NCBI RefSeq assembly: GCF_014656395.1
Contig: NZ_BNCI01000002.1
Coordinates: 806,001 to 870,000 of the forward strand
Length of the DNA stretch: 64,000 nucleotides
DNA from: Kordiimonas sediminis
GTDB lineage: Bacteria; Pseudomonadota; Alphaproteobacteria; Sphingomonadales; Kordiimonadaceae
Direction: 5' to 3'
In this document: in pieces, positions 47,492 through 57,990 of the stretch
Layout: each line of letters starts with the position of its first letter
Numbering within the stretch: position 1 is the first letter of the stretch
Position numbers and translations under genes: made by a program
The notes under the pieces: model-generated
Database searches by the model: none
Told to the model about the DNA's origin: nothing
What the model saw: the letters and a program-made list of their open reading frames with translations, nothing else

Positions 47492-50400
47492 CTAGCTGCA
47501 CCCGCTGGTAGAACCGCAAGTATCACATTTCATACAGGTGCCATTTCTAACCAGCGTGAAATTACCGCAGTCGCCGCATGCGTCGCCTTCATAGCCCTTC
47601 ATCCGAGCCTCAACGCGTGCATTTGCTGTTGCTTCTGTTGCGCCGTTCACCATAGCTGAACCTGTAGATATGGATACAGAATCTGTAGTGCCGGTTGCTA
47701 CAGCAACAGTTTCAAGTTCACTGTCTTTGTCCCTGCTGGTCTGCTTAGACTTTAAAACAACCAGATTATTACCGCGGACATAGCCGGAAGAAGCAAACTT
47801 CTGTACGCGCTCCAGTGCTTCTGTGACGTCTTTATCCATTTCTGGCAAACCGTCCTGCTTGTCACCACGGCCCATACTATCATGCATTAGGTCCGCTGGC
47901 GTTGCATGCGCAAGATCCTCTCTGCCGAGGTAGGAGATGGCAAGTTCACGGAAGATATAATCAAGAAGAGATGTCGCCATCTTGATCGTGTCATTGCCTT
48001 CAACACGGCCAAATGGCTCGAAACGTGTGAATGTGAAGGCGTCGACAAACTCTTCAAGTGGCACACCATATTGAAGCCCAATGGAAATAGCGATGGCAAA
48101 GTTGTTCATCAAAGAACGGAATGCTGCACCTTCCTTGTGCATATCAATGAAGATTTCACCGACAGATCCATCATCATACTCACCGGTACGAAGATACACC
48201 TTATGACCACCCACGATGGCTTTTTGCGTGTATCCCTTACGGCGTTCAGGCAGGCGACGACGCTGTTTACTTGCCTCTCGTTCAACTTCGACAATACGCT
48301 CAACAATTCTCTCTGCTACAACTGTTGCTTTTTCAGTTGATGACTTTTCAGCAATTTCCTCTTCCAGGTCTTCATCCTCAAGGAGTGAACCATTCAGAGG
48401 CTGGCTGAGTTTGGAGCCATCCCGGTAAAGAGCGTTAGCTTTCAGGGCCAGTGACCATGAAAGTTCATATGCAGCGGTACAGTCATCAACATCTGCAGAA
48501 TTCGGCATATTGATTGTCTTGGAAATTGCACCAGAAATAAACGGCTGTGCCGCAGCCATCATATGGATATGACTTTCCCATGACAGGTACCGCGTGCCGA
48601 TTTTCCCGCAAACATTCGCACAATCAAAAACGGCATAGTGCACTTCTTTAAGATGCGGCGCCTGCTCAAGTGTCATCGCACCACAACAGAATAAATTGGC
48701 TTCTTCTATCTCGCTTTTTGAAAAGCCAATCGCAGCTAACAGGTCAAAATTATAATCATTAAGCTGATCATCATTCAGACCCAGCGTCTCTTTGCAGAAA
48801 TCAGTACCGAGCGTCCACTGATTGAAGACAAATTTGATATCAAAGGCATTCTTTAGCTGGGCTTCTACCGCATCAATTTCTTTGTCGGTAAAGCCTTTCG
48901 CCTTTAGTTTGTCGTGATTAACCCCTGGTGCGTTTTTCAGTGTGCAATGCCCGACTGCATACTCTTCGATTTCCTTGATTTGCTCAGTAGTGTAGCCAAG
49001 CGTGGTCAATGCCTGAGGTACAATACGGTTGATGATCTTAAAGTAGCCGCCACCTGCGAGTTTTTTAAACTTCACCAAGGCAAAATCAGGCTCAATACCG
49101 GTTGTATCACAGTCCATGACCAGACCGATTGTGCCTGTTGGCGCAATCACTGAAACCTGAGCATTGCGGTAGCCGTGTTCTTCACCAAGTGTCAGTGCAC
49201 GATCCCATGCTTCTGCCGCGGCAACTGCAATATGCGAATCTGTGCAATTCTCAATATCAAGAGGAACTGGGTTTATATGCAGCTTTTCATACCCACTGTC
49301 TTGTCCGTACGCTGCACGTCTGTGGTTGCGAATAACACGCAGCATGTGATCGGCATTTTTCTTGTACCCGGGGAAAGCGCCCAACTCACCTGCCATCTCA
49401 GCAGATGTAGCGTAGGATTCACCCGTCATCAGTGCTGTGATGGAACCGCACAGAGCACGCCCTTCGTCACTATCATACGACAGCCCCAGGCTCATTAGCA
49501 AACCACCAATATTGGCATAACCCAGACCAAGAGTACGGAACTCATAAGATAATTTTGCAATTTCTTTTGATGGAAACTGTGCCATCAGGACAGAAATTTC
49601 CAAAACCATTGTCCACAATCTGACTGCATGACGGAAGTCGTCGACTTTAAAGCCGCCATCATCGCCTCTAAATGTCATCAAATTCAGAGATGCCAGATTA
49701 CAAGCTGTATCATCAAGAAACATATATTCGGAGCAGGGGTTAGAAGCCCGAATTTCACCACTTGCCGGACACGTATGCCAATCATTGATTGTTGTGTGGA
49801 ACTGGATACCAGGGTCTGCACAGGCCCAGGCAGCGTGGCCCACGTCCTTCCAAAGATCCCTGGCGCTCATTTCACGGGCAACCGTACCGTCTTTTCTGTT
49901 GATTAGCTGCCAGTTATCATTCTTTGCCACAGCATTCATGAAGGCATCTGATACACGGATAGAGTTGTTTGAATTTTGACCTGATACAGTCAAATACGCA
50001 TCCGAATCCCAGTCAGTATTATATGTCTTGAATTCAATCGATGCGTAGCCCTGTTTGGCAAACTGGATGACCCGCTGAATATAGTTTTCCGGGATCATCA
50101 CTTTCCTTGCTGCAATGATCTCTTTTTTAAGCTCTTTGTTTACCTTGGGGCTATAGGTGTCTTCCCCAAGGTCTGAAGCATTCTGATGCACCGCCTTCAT
50201 GATTCTATTCAAATGAATTTCATTCAATTTGGAACCAGAGACGAGGGCAGCAACCTTTTGTTCCTCGACGACCTTCCAGTTGATAAATTCCTCAACATCC
50301 GGGTGGTCAATATCAACGACAACCATCTTTGCAGCACGGCGTGTAGTACCGCCTGACTTGATTGCACCAGCAGCGCGGTCACCAATTTTCAAGAAGCTCA

Positions 50401-51163
50401 TCAATCCAGAAGACTTGCCACCACCAGAAAGGCCCTCTCCGTCACCGCGAATATTAGAGAAGTTAGAGCCTGTACCAGAACCGTACTTAAACAAGCGGGC
50501 TTCTCGGGTCCAAAGATCCATAATGCCACCTTCGTTTACCAGATCATCTGATACGCTCTGGATAAAACATGCATGCGGCTGTGGGTGTTCATAGGAGCTT
50601 TTAGACTTAACAAGTTTGCCAGTTTCAAAATCAACATAGTGATGACCTTGCGCCGGACCATCAATACCGTATGCCCAGTGAAGGCCCGTATTGAACCACT
50701 GCGGGCTATTTGGCGCAGCCATCTGACACGCTAGCATATAGCGCATTTCATCAAAGAAGGTCCGAGCGTCACTTTCACTATCGAAATAGCCGCCTTTCCA
50801 ACCCCAATAGGTCCAGGTGCCTGCCAAACGATCAAACACCTGCTTAGCGGATGTTTCTGATCCATATCGCTTGTCTTCCGGTAGGGACAGCAAAGCCTCT
50901 TCATCTGCCTCTTTGCGCCATAACCAGCTTGGCACAGTATTTTCTTCTACAACTTTTAATGCCTTCGGCACGCCAGCTTTTCGAAAATATTTTTGTGCAA
51001 TAATATCCGTCGCCACCTGTGACCAACTTGTTGGCACTTCAACCTCACCCATATGGAAAACTACCGACCCATCAGGGTTTCGAATTTCGCTAACAGCGGT
51101 TCTCCATTCCATACCGGAATATGGGCAAGCATCAGTGTTGGTAAAACGACGATCAATACGCAT
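47492..51163 (-). CDS. nrdJ: Vitamin B12-dependent (class II) ribonucleotide reductase
   Basis: A 1223-residue adenosylcobalamin-dependent reductase making deoxynucleotides. It contains the family stretches [78 protein letters not shown], and a C-terminal zinc ribbon ([28 protein letters not shown]). The length is typical of the alphaproteobacterial long form. Two NrdR-like boxes flank its promoter. No cobalamin-riboswitch motif was seen in the leader. A glycine-rich ribosome site GGGGGC precedes ATG 51163. Confidence 0.96.
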   Translation of the reverse strand: MRIDRRFTNTDACPYSGMEWRTAVSEIRNPDGSVVFHMGEVEVPTSWSQVATDIIAQKYFRKAGVPKALKVVEENTVPSWLWRKEADEEALLSLPEDKRYGSETSAKQVFDRLAGTWTYWGWKGGYFDSESDARTFFDEMRYMLACQMAAPNSPQWFNTGLHWAYGIDGPAQGHHYVDFETGKLVKSKSSYEHPQPHACFIQSVSDDLVNEGGIMDLWTREARLFKYGSGTGSNFSNIRGDGEGLSGGGKSSGLMSFLKIGDRAAGAIKSGGTTRRAAKMVVVDIDHPDVEEFINWKVVEEQKVAALVSGSKLNEIHLNRIMKAVHQNASDLGEDTYSPKVNKELKKEIIAARKVMIPENYIQRVIQFAKQGYASIEFKTYNTDWDSDAYLTVSGQNSNNSIRVSDAFMNAVAKNDNWQLINRKDGTVAREMSARDLWKDVGHAAWACADPGIQFHTTINDWHTCPASGEIRASNPCSEYMFLDDTACNLASLNLMTFRGDDGGFKVDDFRHAVRLWTMVLEISVLMAQFPSKEIAKLSYEFRTLGLGYANIGGLLMSLGLSYDSDEGRALCGSITALMTGESYATSAEMAGELGAFPGYKKNADHMLRVIRNHRRAAYGQDSGYEKLHINPVPLDIENCTDSHIAVAAAEAWDRALTLGEEHGYRNAQVSVIAPTGTIGLVMDCDTTGIEPDFALVKFKKLAGGGYFKIINRIVPQALTTLGYTTEQIKEIEEYAVGHCTLKNAPGVNHDKLKAKGFTDKEIDAVEAQLKNAFDIKFVFNQWTLGTDFCKETLGLNDDQLNDYNFDLLAAIGFSKSEIEEANLFCCGAMTLEQAPHLKEVHYAVFDCANVCGKIGTRYLSWESHIHMMAAAQPFISGAISKTINMPNSADVDDCTAAYELSWSLALKANALYRDGSKLSQPLNGSLLEDEDLEEEIAEKSSTEKATVVAERIVERIVEVEREASKQRRRLPERRKGYTQKAIVGGHKVYLRTGEYDDGSVGEIFIDMHKEGAAFRSLMNNFAIAISIGLQYGVPLEEFVDAFTFTRFEPFGRVEGNDTIKMATSLLDYIFRELAISYLGREDLAHATPADLMHDSMGRGDKQDGLPEMDKDVTEALERVQKFASSGYVRGNNLVVLKSKQTSRDKDSELETVAVATGTTDSVSISTGSAMVNGATEATANARVEARMKGYEGDACGDCGNFTLVRNGTCMKCDTCGSTSGCS

Positions 51164-51333
51164 AAGGCGCCCCCGAATAAGTAACGTGTGTCTATAAATT
51201 CATTTTTAAAGGAGATAAGGCACGTTAGATCAGACAATAAAGCGGCAGCCCCCGCCGTGATCAACCGAAGTTGACCATTTGCCCAGCACCCAAAACACCA
51301 ATCCCCCGCCTAACAACACGCCCCCTTTAAGTT

Positions 51334-51349
51334 ATACTATATCTTGTGG
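51334..51349. promoter_or_regulatory. NrdR-like box 1
   Basis: ATACTATATCTTGTGG fits the NrdR consensus ACACwATATATwGTGT closely (14 of 16 by my alignment). It overlaps the predicted -10 of nrdJ. Confidence 0.55.
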
Positions 51350-51361
51350 TGCGCCCATCAA
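51334..51361 (-). promoter_or_regulatory. Possible nrdJ promoter
   Basis: Minus-strand TTGATG (51356-51361) and TAGTAT (51334-51339), 16 bases apart. The -10 overlaps NrdR box 1 and box 2 sits upstream of the -35. Confidence 0.4.
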
Positions 51362-51365
51362 GCGA

Positions 51366-51381
51366 ACACAACTGTATGTGT
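51366..51381. promoter_or_regulatory. NrdR-like box 2
   Basis: ACACAACTGTATGTGT, about 11 of 16 matches and itself near-palindromic. It starts 32 bases from box 1, i.e. three helical turns, the spacing known for NrdR pairs. Confidence 0.5.
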
Positions 51382-51724
51382 GAGGGGCTGCATAGACAAG
51401 CCAAAAATGCGTTTGACAAATGGTGAACTGGCCAAGGTTAAGCCACGAATCGTTAGCCTTCAATGAGTCGACCGATGATTTTACATTAAAAAAAATTTAC
51501 CAGAAAATGACTAGCAAAATCGCGCAATAAATCTGCATCGTTCACACTTAGTTTAAGGGATCAGAGGAACCCATTGTCATACAAAGAAATTCTGCGCTGC
51601 TTTCAACACAATCAGTATTCTGGACTGATAACGAGCAAAAAATGCCAAAGGGTTCTTTCCCCGACTCTTATAGTATGCTAAACGATCCGCTAATCGCTTA
51701 ATCACAATCTGGAATGTAAAGATT

Positions 51725-52123
51725 ATGGCTACTCTTTTAGATAAGATTTTTGGATCCCCAGTTTTCACATGGTGGAATTCTGCCACTTTTGGCACGCGCC
51801 TGTTTACCAGCCGCAAAGGTGTAAAAGTTGGCGAGGATAAAGAAGGTAATATCTATTATAAGGAAAAAAATGGTCCGCGCCGCTGGGTAATCTATAAGAA
51901 CGGCCCTGTGGAGGCTTCCCGCGTACCAGCAGAGTGGCACGGATGGCTTCATTATACTGTGGACGTTCCACCATCTGAACAGCCGCCCGTCGTTAAAGAC
52001 TGGGAGAAAGATCACCTGCCAAACCTGACAGGTACTATGGCCGCATATGCTCCGGCCGGCAGTAAGCGCATTCAGGGTGATCGCGCAGCAACAACATCAG
52101 ACTATGAAGCTTGGAAGCCATAA
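51725..52123 (+). CDS. NADH:ubiquinone oxidoreductase NDUFA12-type subunit
   Basis: A 132-residue accessory subunit of respiratory complex I, homologous to mitochondrial NDUFA12/B17.2 and found in alphaproteobacteria. The conserved patch FGTRLFTSRKGVKVGEDKEGNIYYKEKNGPRRWVIY and the VPAEWHGWLHYTVDVPP segment are clear. It is a stand-alone gene beside mlaD, not in a nuo operon, which is the usual location in this class. Confidence 0.9.
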   Translation: MATLLDKIFGSPVFTWWNSATFGTRLFTSRKGVKVGEDKEGNIYYKEKNGPRRWVIYKNGPVEASRVPAEWHGWLHYTVDVPPSEQPPVVKDWEKDHLPNLTGTMAAYAPAGSKRIQGDRAATTSDYEAWKP

Positions 52124-52185
52124 TTAGGGCGTATTCCGACTGTAGTTGATGACTACATATCTGATAAACAATGTAAGGGTGGTCT

Positions 52186-52650
52186 ATGTCTGGCAATCTT
52201 GTTGAGTCAATAATTGGTGCTGTTGTTTTAGTAGTGGCAGGCTGGTTTTTGGTCTTTGCATATGAACGCACGGACATGGCAGCTGGCGGTGACGGTTACT
52301 CTCTTGTCGCCAAATTCGACCGTGTAGACGGCCTGAACATTGGTAGTGACGTTCGCCTTAGCGGCATTAAAGTCGGCACCGTTATTCGGCAGGAACTTGA
52401 TCCTGCTACTTATCAGGCGGTGGTAACCTTTACCGTACAGGATAAAATCGGTCTTCCAGAAGATACTGCAGCGGCAATCACGTCTGAAGGACTGCTTGGC
52501 GGTGCATATCTTAGTCTAATACCAGGCGGGTACGACGAACTACTCGAAGACGGCGATGAAATCTCTGAAACTCAGGATGCTGTCGATCTGGTAGGGCTAA
52601 TTGGTAAATTCATGTATGGCAGTAATGATGAAAAGCCATCATCCAATTAA
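52186..52650 (+). CDS. mlaD: MlaD, phospholipid-transport MCE protein
   Basis: A 154-residue single-span protein: TM at about 6-25, then an MCE domain (GYSLVAKFDRVDGLNIGSDVRLSGIKVGTVIRQELDP, SEGLLGGAYLSLIPG). MlaD forms the periplasmic hexamer of the Mla system that returns mislocalised phospholipid from the outer membrane. Other mla genes are not in the window. The next gene starts inside its 3' end. Confidence 0.9.
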   Translation: MSGNLVESIIGAVVLVVAGWFLVFAYERTDMAAGGDGYSLVAKFDRVDGLNIGSDVRLSGIKVGTVIRQELDPATYQAVVTFTVQDKIGLPEDTAAAITSEGLLGGAYLSLIPGGYDELLEDGDEISETQDAVDLVGLIGKFMYGSNDEKPSSN

Positions 52651-53107
52651 AACTGACCTCAGGCATCAGATAACGGGCAAATCCGTTATCTCTGCGCTTT
52701 TTACCCCTTTGTTGTTCGCAGCATGCTTTACACTACCACTATATGCGCAACAAACGCAGGGTACTTCTCCGGGTGCTACTGCGATTGAAATTGAAAGCCC
52801 AACGATTGTCCTGCGTACGCTGGATAAAGTTACAGCTCGTATCAAAGAAATTGAGCTACGTATAGGCGAAGAGTATTCGCTGGGTTCTCTGACATTAACA
52901 GCCAGATATTGCAGAACAACACCGCCGATTGAACCACCTGAGACCTATGCGTACCTTGATATCTACGAGATACAACGCGACGGGTCTGCAAAAGATGTGT
53001 TTAGCGGTTGGATGCTTGCATCAAGTCCTGCACTAAATTCGTTTGAACACCCTGTCTATGATGTTTGGGTGCTCAACTGCAAGGCATCTTCACCAGACAC
53101 AGAATAG
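52625..53107 (+). CDS. DUF2155 secreted protein
   Basis: A 160-residue protein with a signal peptide (cleavage near residue 34, LYAQQ) and a DUF2155 core: IVLRTLDKVTARIKEIELRIGEEYSLGSLTLTARYCRTTPPIEPPETYAYLDIYE, then VFSGWMLASSPALNSFEHPVYDVWVLNC. Its function is unknown. It overlaps mlaD by 26 bases and converges with aat by 52 bases. ATG 52625 or the adjacent 52628 is the start. Confidence 0.85.
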   Translation: MMKSHHPIKTDLRHQITGKSVISALFTPLLFAACFTLPLYAQQTQGTSPGATAIEIESPTIVLRTLDKVTARIKEIELRIGEEYSLGSLTLTARYCRTTPPIEPPETYAYLDIYEIQRDGSAKDVFSGWMLASSPALNSFEHPVYDVWVLNCKASSPDTE

Positions 53108-53715
53108 CCTTTTTCAGGAAACTCTGCTTCCGCATTTTCAAGCGCTTCTGCCAACCGCCCCTTATAATCAGCACGCTCAACCTGCACAGCGCCAAACTGT
53201 TTTAAGTGATCCGTAACAAACTGTGTATCCAGTAAGGTAAAGTTTCCACGCCTCAACAGTGCGACCAAGTGCACAAGCGCAACTTTGCTTGCGTCCCTTT
53301 CAGTATGAAACATACTTTCCCCAAAGAAAGCCCCCATTAGCCTAACACCGTATAAGCCCCCTACAAGATTGCCGTCATTCCAACATTCAATACTATGCGC
53401 GAAACCGCAACGATGCAGATCAGTATAAAGGCTCTGAATGCGTTCACTGATCCAGGTAGAAGGACGGTCATCATAGGGCGCAGAACAAGCTTCCATAACT
53501 TTTGGAAACGCTTGATCTATTGTGACTGTGAATTTGTCTTTTCGAACGATCTTACGCATAGAACGGCTAACTGTGAATATATCCAGTGGTATAATGCCGC
53601 GTTCTTCAGGGTCTAGCCAAAACAGAGAAGGGTCCAGGCGGTCTTCCGCCATCGGAAAAATGCCAGAAGCATAGGCATTTAAAAGAATATCGGGGGTAAT
53701 GACTTCATGTGGCAT
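53056..53715 (-). CDS. aat: Leucyl/phenylalanyl-tRNA-protein transferase
   Basis: A 219-residue N-end-rule enzyme that adds Leu or Phe to proteins starting with Lys or Arg, marking them for ClpAP. It has LLNAYASGIFPMAEDR, FWLDPEERGIIPL, IECWNDGNLVGGLYGVRLMGAFFGESMFH and LVALLRRGNFTLLDTQFVTDHLKQFGA. Its last 52 bases overlap the opposing DUF2155 gene. Confidence 0.94.
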   Translation of the reverse strand: MPHEVITPDILLNAYASGIFPMAEDRLDPSLFWLDPEERGIIPLDIFTVSRSMRKIVRKDKFTVTIDQAFPKVMEACSAPYDDRPSTWISERIQSLYTDLHRCGFAHSIECWNDGNLVGGLYGVRLMGAFFGESMFHTERDASKVALVHLVALLRRGNFTLLDTQFVTDHLKQFGAVQVERADYKGRLAEALENAEAEFPEKGYSVSGEDALQLSTQTS

Positions 53716-53748
53716 ACCCCCGATTATATTTCATTTTTTTCCTTGTGG

Positions 53749-55098
53749 CTATCCTTCAGGATTATCAGCTAGGAATTTTTCCAACCAGTGAATATCGTAA
53801 TCACCAGCCCTGAAATCCTCATTGTCAATCAGCGTCTGGTGAAGAGGTATCGTCGTTGTCACCCCTTCAATTACATATTCTTCAAGCGCACGGCGCAGAC
53901 GCAGAATGCAGCCTTCTCGCGTATAGCCGGAAACGATAAGTTTACCGATCATGCTATCGTAATAAGGAGGGATATTATAGCCGGTGTACACCGCACTATC
54001 ACAGCGAACATTCAAACCGCCAGGAACATGGCAATTTGTCACCTTGCCCGGATTTGGCGTGAAATTGAATGGATGTTCGGCATTTATCCGACATTCAATT
54101 GCGTGGCCTTTGAATTCTACCCATTCCTGTTTGTAAGCTAATGGGTTACCCGCGGCTACACTAATCTGCTCACGTACGAGATCGATACCAGTAATCATCT
54201 CTGTTACAGGGTGTTCAACCTGCAAACGTGTATTCATTTCAATGAAGTAAAATTCACCATTTTCATACAGGAACTCAATTGTACCAGCACCGACATATCC
54301 AAAGTCTGCCATTGCCTTTGCAACAATTCCGCCCATCCGTGCCCGTGTCTCAGCATCGATAACGGGTGAGGGCGCTTCCTCCAGAACTTTCTGGTGGCGT
54401 CTTTGCAAGGAACAGTCACGTTCACCTAAGTGGATGCAATTACCATGTCGGTCACCAATTATCTGAAATTCAATATGACGTGGTTTACCAAGAAACTTTT
54501 CAATATAAACTGCATCATCACCGAAAGCCGCCTTGGCTTCTGTACGGCATGAAGAAAGGGCAGATGAAAGTTCACTTTCAGACCTAACCACTTTCATGCC
54601 GCGACCACCACCACCGGCAGCCGCTTTAACAATCACAGGGTAGCCAATTTCCTTACATACCTTAAAAGCTTCATCATCTTCAGTAATGCCACCGTCAGAA
54701 CCCGGGACAACTGGAATACCAAGCTTTTTAACTGTTTCTTTCGCCATGATCTTATCGCCCATCATGCGAATATGATCAGCGGAAGGACCGATGAAAGTTA
54801 TACCATGGTCTTCGACTATATCAGCGAATTGTGCATTTTCGGACAGGAAACCGTAGCCAGGGTGAATAGCATCTGCACCAGTGATCTCTGCCGCAGCCAA
54901 TATGGACGGAATATTGAGATAGCTATCTTTAGACGCAGGCGGTCCAATGCATACAGATTCATCAGCAAGACGAACATGCATTGCCTCACTATCAGCTGTT
55001 GAATGAACAGCTACAGTCTTGATGCCCATTTCATGACAAGCACGGTGAATACGCAGAGCAATTTCACCGCGATTAGCTATCAGGACTTTTTCGAACAT
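53749..55098 (-). CDS. accC: Acetyl-CoA carboxylase, biotin carboxylase subunit
   Basis: A 449-residue ATP-grasp enzyme that carboxylates biotin on AccB, first step of fatty-acid synthesis. It shows [60 protein letters not shown] and [23 protein letters not shown]. accB lies 8 bases upstream, so they are one operon with aroQ. Confidence 0.97.
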   Translation of the reverse strand: MFEKVLIANRGEIALRIHRACHEMGIKTVAVHSTADSEAMHVRLADESVCIGPPASKDSYLNIPSILAAAEITGADAIHPGYGFLSENAQFADIVEDHGITFIGPSADHIRMMGDKIMAKETVKKLGIPVVPGSDGGITEDDEAFKVCKEIGYPVIVKAAAGGGGRGMKVVRSESELSSALSSCRTEAKAAFGDDAVYIEKFLGKPRHIEFQIIGDRHGNCIHLGERDCSLQRRHQKVLEEAPSPVIDAETRARMGGIVAKAMADFGYVGAGTIEFLYENGEFYFIEMNTRLQVEHPVTEMITGIDLVREQISVAAGNPLAYKQEWVEFKGHAIECRINAEHPFNFTPNPGKVTNCHVPGGLNVRCDSAVYTGYNIPPYYDSMIGKLIVSGYTREGCILRLRRALEEYVIEGVTTTIPLHQTLIDNEDFRAGDYDIHWLEKFLADNPEG

Positions 55099-55106
55099 GC
55101 TAATTC

Positions 55107-55589
55107 CTATTCAATAATGCAGAGAATTTCACCGTATTCGACGGGCTGAGCATCCGAGAAGAATATTTCTTTAACAGTACCGGATTTCGGTGCAGGAATT
55201 TGGTTCATCACTTTCATCGCTTCGATGATAAGAATGGTTTCACCTTCCTTGACCTGCTGACCAACCTTGATGAAAGGATCCGCGCCAGGCTGTGCCGCAG
55301 TGTATGCAGTTCCTACCATTGGGGCAGAAATTGCACCTGGATGATCTTCCGCCGCAGGGGCAGCCGCAGGAGCCGCAGCTGCAGGGGCAGCTACAGGAGC
55401 AGGAGCAGCCTGCATGACAGGTGCGGCCATATGGGCAGGCGGCAGCGAATACGCTACTGGTTCTGCACTCTCACGAGCAACACGGATGCGGAAATCATCT
55501 TCTTCAACCTCAATCTCAGAAAGTGTAGATTTGTCCAACAATTCCGCCAGTTCGCGGATTAGTTCTTTATATTCTTTAAGTTTTGACAT
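55107..55589 (-). CDS. accB: Acetyl-CoA carboxylase, biotin carboxyl carrier protein
   Basis: A 160-residue carrier: N-terminal helix (residues 1-35), an Ala/Pro-rich flexible linker (about 55-85) and a biotinyl domain (86-160) with biotin on Lys126 in IEAMKVMN. The operon order is aroQ-accB-accC. Confidence 0.96.
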   Translation of the reverse strand: MSKLKEYKELIRELAELLDKSTLSEIEVEEDDFRIRVARESAEPVAYSLPPAHMAAPVMQAAPAPVAAPAAAAPAAAPAAEDHPGAISAPMVGTAYTAAQPGADPFIKVGQQVKEGETILIIEAMKVMNQIPAPKSGTVKEIFFSDAQPVEYGEILCIIE

Positions 55590-55626
55590 TCAATGATCCT
55601 TATCGATTGATCAATATTGAGCTTGA

Positions 55627-56085
55627 TTAAACGCTGCGCGGCAGCATAGACGTTACTGCCTGAAGTGCAAGCACATAACCATCAGCACCAAAACCACAAA
55701 TAACACCTACGGCTACATCCGAGATGAAAGAGTGGTGACGGAATTCTTCACGGGCAAAGACATTGGACAGATGCACTTCAACCACGGGTATTTGAATGGC
55801 CGCAATTGCATCATGAATAGCAACCGATGTGTGTGTATAGGCCGCTGCATTCAGGATAATAGCATCTGCATTTTCACCGGCAGTCTGTATCCAGGAAACC
55901 AGTTCACCTTCGGAATTTGATTGACGCCAGTCAATAGAAGCATCAAGCGCATCTGCTTTTGCGCGCACAAGTGCTTCAATGTCTTGAAGAGTCATTGTTC
56001 CGTAGGTTTCAGGCTCACGTGTGCCTAACATATTTAAATTAGGACCATTCAGAACCAAAATGCGCTTTTGAGCAGCATCTGCCAT
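55627..56085 (-). CDS. aroQ: Type II 3-dehydroquinate dehydratase
   Basis: A 152-residue shikimate-pathway enzyme that dehydrates 3-dehydroquinate. It has [18 protein letters not shown] with the catalytic Tyr, [33 protein letters not shown] and [22 protein letters not shown] 56085 follows AGGGGGA; a GTG at 56103 would extend it. It precedes accB, as in many alphaproteobacteria. Confidence 0.95.
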   Translation of the reverse strand: MADAAQKRILVLNGPNLNMLGTREPETYGTMTLQDIEALVRAKADALDASIDWRQSNSEGELVSWIQTAGENADAIILNAAAYTHTSVAIHDAIAAIQIPVVEVHLSNVFAREEFRHHSFISDVAVGVICGFGADGYVLALQAVTSMLPRSV

Positions 56086-56220
56086 ATGTTTCCCCCTGTT
56101 CACCTTGCATTCCGTTTATATTTTTACAGTTAAGGTGACTAGATAACTTGATGCACCTTATATAATGCCATATTGAATACATGCAAGACAGCAATGAGAC
56201 TGTCATCAGGTTATTTAGGG

Positions 56221-56442
56221 ATGTCTTTTGTGATTACCATTACCGTCAATGGCGATGAAAAACGGATTTCTGAAGGTCAGACGATCGCAGACTATATTAT
56301 TGGTCTGGGGTTTGACCCTACAAAGGTAGCAGTAGAGCGTAACCGCGAAATTGCACCTAAGTCGACATTCAATACACAGGTACTATCCGCAGGGGATACT
56401 CTCGAGATTGTTCATTTTATAGGCGGAGGAAACAACGCGTGA
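56221..56442 (+). CDS. thiS: Sulfur carrier protein ThiS
   Basis: A 73-residue ubiquitin-fold carrier that delivers sulfur to the thiazole of thiamine. [31 protein letters not shown] and [11 protein letters not shown] are family typical. The chain does not stop at the Gly-Gly; it continues with Asn-Asn-Ala. ATG 56221 is used. It overlaps thiG by 4 bases. No TPP riboswitch is seen in the 135 bases before it. Confidence 0.88.
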   Translation: MSFVITITVNGDEKRISEGQTIADYIIGLGFDPTKVAVERNREIAPKSTFNTQVLSAGDTLEIVHFIGGGNNA

Positions 56443-57218
56443 CCGATACTACAGACACTTGGCAGGTAGGTGACAAGACTTATGGTTCCAGGCTGATCGT
56501 TGGAACAGGCAAGTATAAAGATTTCGAAGAAACTGCTGCTGCTGTTGAAGCGTCGGGCGCAGAAATTGTAACTGTGGCGGTTAGACGTGTCAATGTGATG
56601 GACCCAAACCAGCCTATGCTGGTCGACTATCTTGATCCGAAAAAAATAACCTATCTGCCGAATACCGCTGGTTGTTTCACGGCAGATGATGCTATCCGCA
56701 CCCTTCGTCTGGCGCGCGAAGCAGGGGGCTGGGACCTGGTTAAACTTGAGGTTTTAGGCGACCAGAAAACATTATATCCCAACATGGTTGAAACACTGGA
56801 AGCTGCAGAAGTCCTTATCAAAGACGGCTTCAAGGTTATGGTTTACTGTTCTGACGACCCAATCATGGCCAAACGTTTGGAAGACCTTGGATGTGTCGCG
56901 ATTATGCCTCTTGGTGCGCCGATCGGTTCCGGCCTTGGTATTCAAAACCCCGTGCAGCTTCGCCTGATCATTGAACAAACATCTGTGCCTGTTCTCATTG
57001 ACGCCGGTGTCGGGACAGCATCAGACGCTGCAATTGCAATGGAGCTTGGGTGTGACGGCGTGTTGATGAACACCGCAATTTCAGAAGCAAAAAACCCGGT
57101 CCAAATGGCCCGGGCTATGAAGCTGGCGACAGAGGCGGGCAGGGCAGCATATCTTGCAGGCCGTATGCCTAAGAAAAAATACGCTGACCCAAGCTCACCG
57201 TTAGCTGGCTTGATTTAA
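56439..57218 (+). CDS. thiG: Thiazole synthase ThiG
   Basis: A 259-residue enzyme forming the thiazole phosphate of thiamine from DXP, ThiS-thiocarboxylate and dehydroglycine. TIM-barrel features are [43 protein letters not shown] (Schiff-base Lys), [16 protein letters not shown] and [30 protein letters not shown]. The start is GTG, overlapping the thiS stop. Confidence 0.96.
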   Translation: MTDTTDTWQVGDKTYGSRLIVGTGKYKDFEETAAAVEASGAEIVTVAVRRVNVMDPNQPMLVDYLDPKKITYLPNTAGCFTADDAIRTLRLAREAGGWDLVKLEVLGDQKTLYPNMVETLEAAEVLIKDGFKVMVYCSDDPIMAKRLEDLGCVAIMPLGAPIGSGLGIQNPVQLRLIIEQTSVPVLIDAGVGTASDAAIAMELGCDGVLMNTAISEAKNPVQMARAMKLATEAGRAAYLAGRMPKKKYADPSSPLAGLI

Positions 57219-57973
57219 TTTTTCTTATTTTCTGCGCGGGCGCGGGCAACGGCCTCTTTCATGCGGTCAAAGCCTGCGGCCCCCAGAACAACATCATTCC
57301 CGATGATATAGCCTGGCGTTCCTTCAAAACCAATATCCCGCGCAATCGCCACACTGTTACCCACAGTTTTATCAATCAGTTTATCCGCCATGTCTTTTTT
57401 CAGACGCTCAACATCAATACCCTGATCTTCCGCGAGTGAATAGATCATGTCTTCTGTCAGGCTGGTCGGCGTTGACATCATGGCAAAGTGTAATTCACTG
57501 AACTTCCCTTGTTTATGGGCTGCAACTGCCGCACGTGCTGCAAGACGTGACACAGGCGTTTGGCCAGGACGGTCCAGAAGGGGTAATTGATGTGGTATCA
57601 AACGAATGTTGCCGTCTTCTTTGACCAACCGCATCAGTTCAGGAAAATGACGACGGCAATAGCCACAGCGGTAATCAAAAAACTCTACGATCGTAACATC
57701 GCCATTAGGGTTACCAAGCACGGGCAGGGAAGGATCGCTTTCCAGATACCCTCGGTACATATCAATTTTTGGCAGCATGGATGCGACCTGCGACCTCCGC
57801 TGAAATTCCTGAATTGCACGAATAACAATTTCAGGGTTTTCTTCAAAAATCTCTATCAATGCTGACCGTATCTTGGCCTTTTCTTGTGGTGTAACAGCTA
57901 CATCTTCCTGCGCACTAAGAGGACTTAGGGCAATAAGGGAAGAAAACAGAACGCACGAAATACTTCTGAGCAT
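57215..57973 (-). CDS. DsbA-family thiol oxidoreductase
   Basis: A 252-residue periplasmic protein: signal peptide (1-21, ending in SAQ), then a helical N-terminal domain and a thioredoxin fold with CGYC (Cys103-Cys106) after [10 protein letters not shown], and the cis-Pro TP in [11 protein letters not shown]. The overall layout resembles Com1/ScsC/BdbD-type proteins. ATG 57973 follows AGGAAAAG. It converges with thiG, overlapping by 4 bases, and follows the M48 gene by 17 bases on the same strand. Confidence 0.9.
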   Translation of the reverse strand: MLRSISCVLFSSLIALSPLSAQEDVAVTPQEKAKIRSALIEIFEENPEIVIRAIQEFQRRSQVASMLPKIDMYRGYLESDPSLPVLGNPNGDVTIVEFFDYRCGYCRRHFPELMRLVKEDGNIRLIPHQLPLLDRPGQTPVSRLAARAAVAAHKQGKFSELHFAMMSTPTSLTEDMIYSLAEDQGIDVERLKKDMADKLIDKTVGNSVAIARDIGFEGTPGYIIGNDVVLGAAGFDRMKEAVARARAENKKN

Positions 57974-57990
57974 ACTTTTCCTATCTGATT

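Larger units (their letters stand above)
51164..51724. other. 561-base intergenic region between nrdJ and NDUFA12
   Basis: This region contains the nrdJ promoter and NrdR-like boxes (see entries). The rest, about 51382-51724, shows no good frame, hairpin or operator. A near-miss LexA motif GTTC-N7-GTTT occurs at 51540-51554 but is not claimed. Confidence 0.6.

Noticed and set aside
51164-51330. Cobalamin riboswitch for nrdJ.
   Set aside because: No B12-box-like sequence was visible in the leader; a covariance-model search would be needed to be certain.
51540-51554. GTTC-ACACTTA-GTTT before NDUFA12.
   Set aside because: One mismatch in the motif and no reason for SOS control of a complex I subunit.
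51577-51816. 79-codon minus-strand frame.
   Set aside because: It overlaps the NDUFA12 start on the other strand, lacks a ribosome site and has no recognisable domain.
56086-56220. TPP riboswitch before thiS-thiG.
   Set aside because: The CTGAGA core of the THI element is absent and the gap is only 135 bases.
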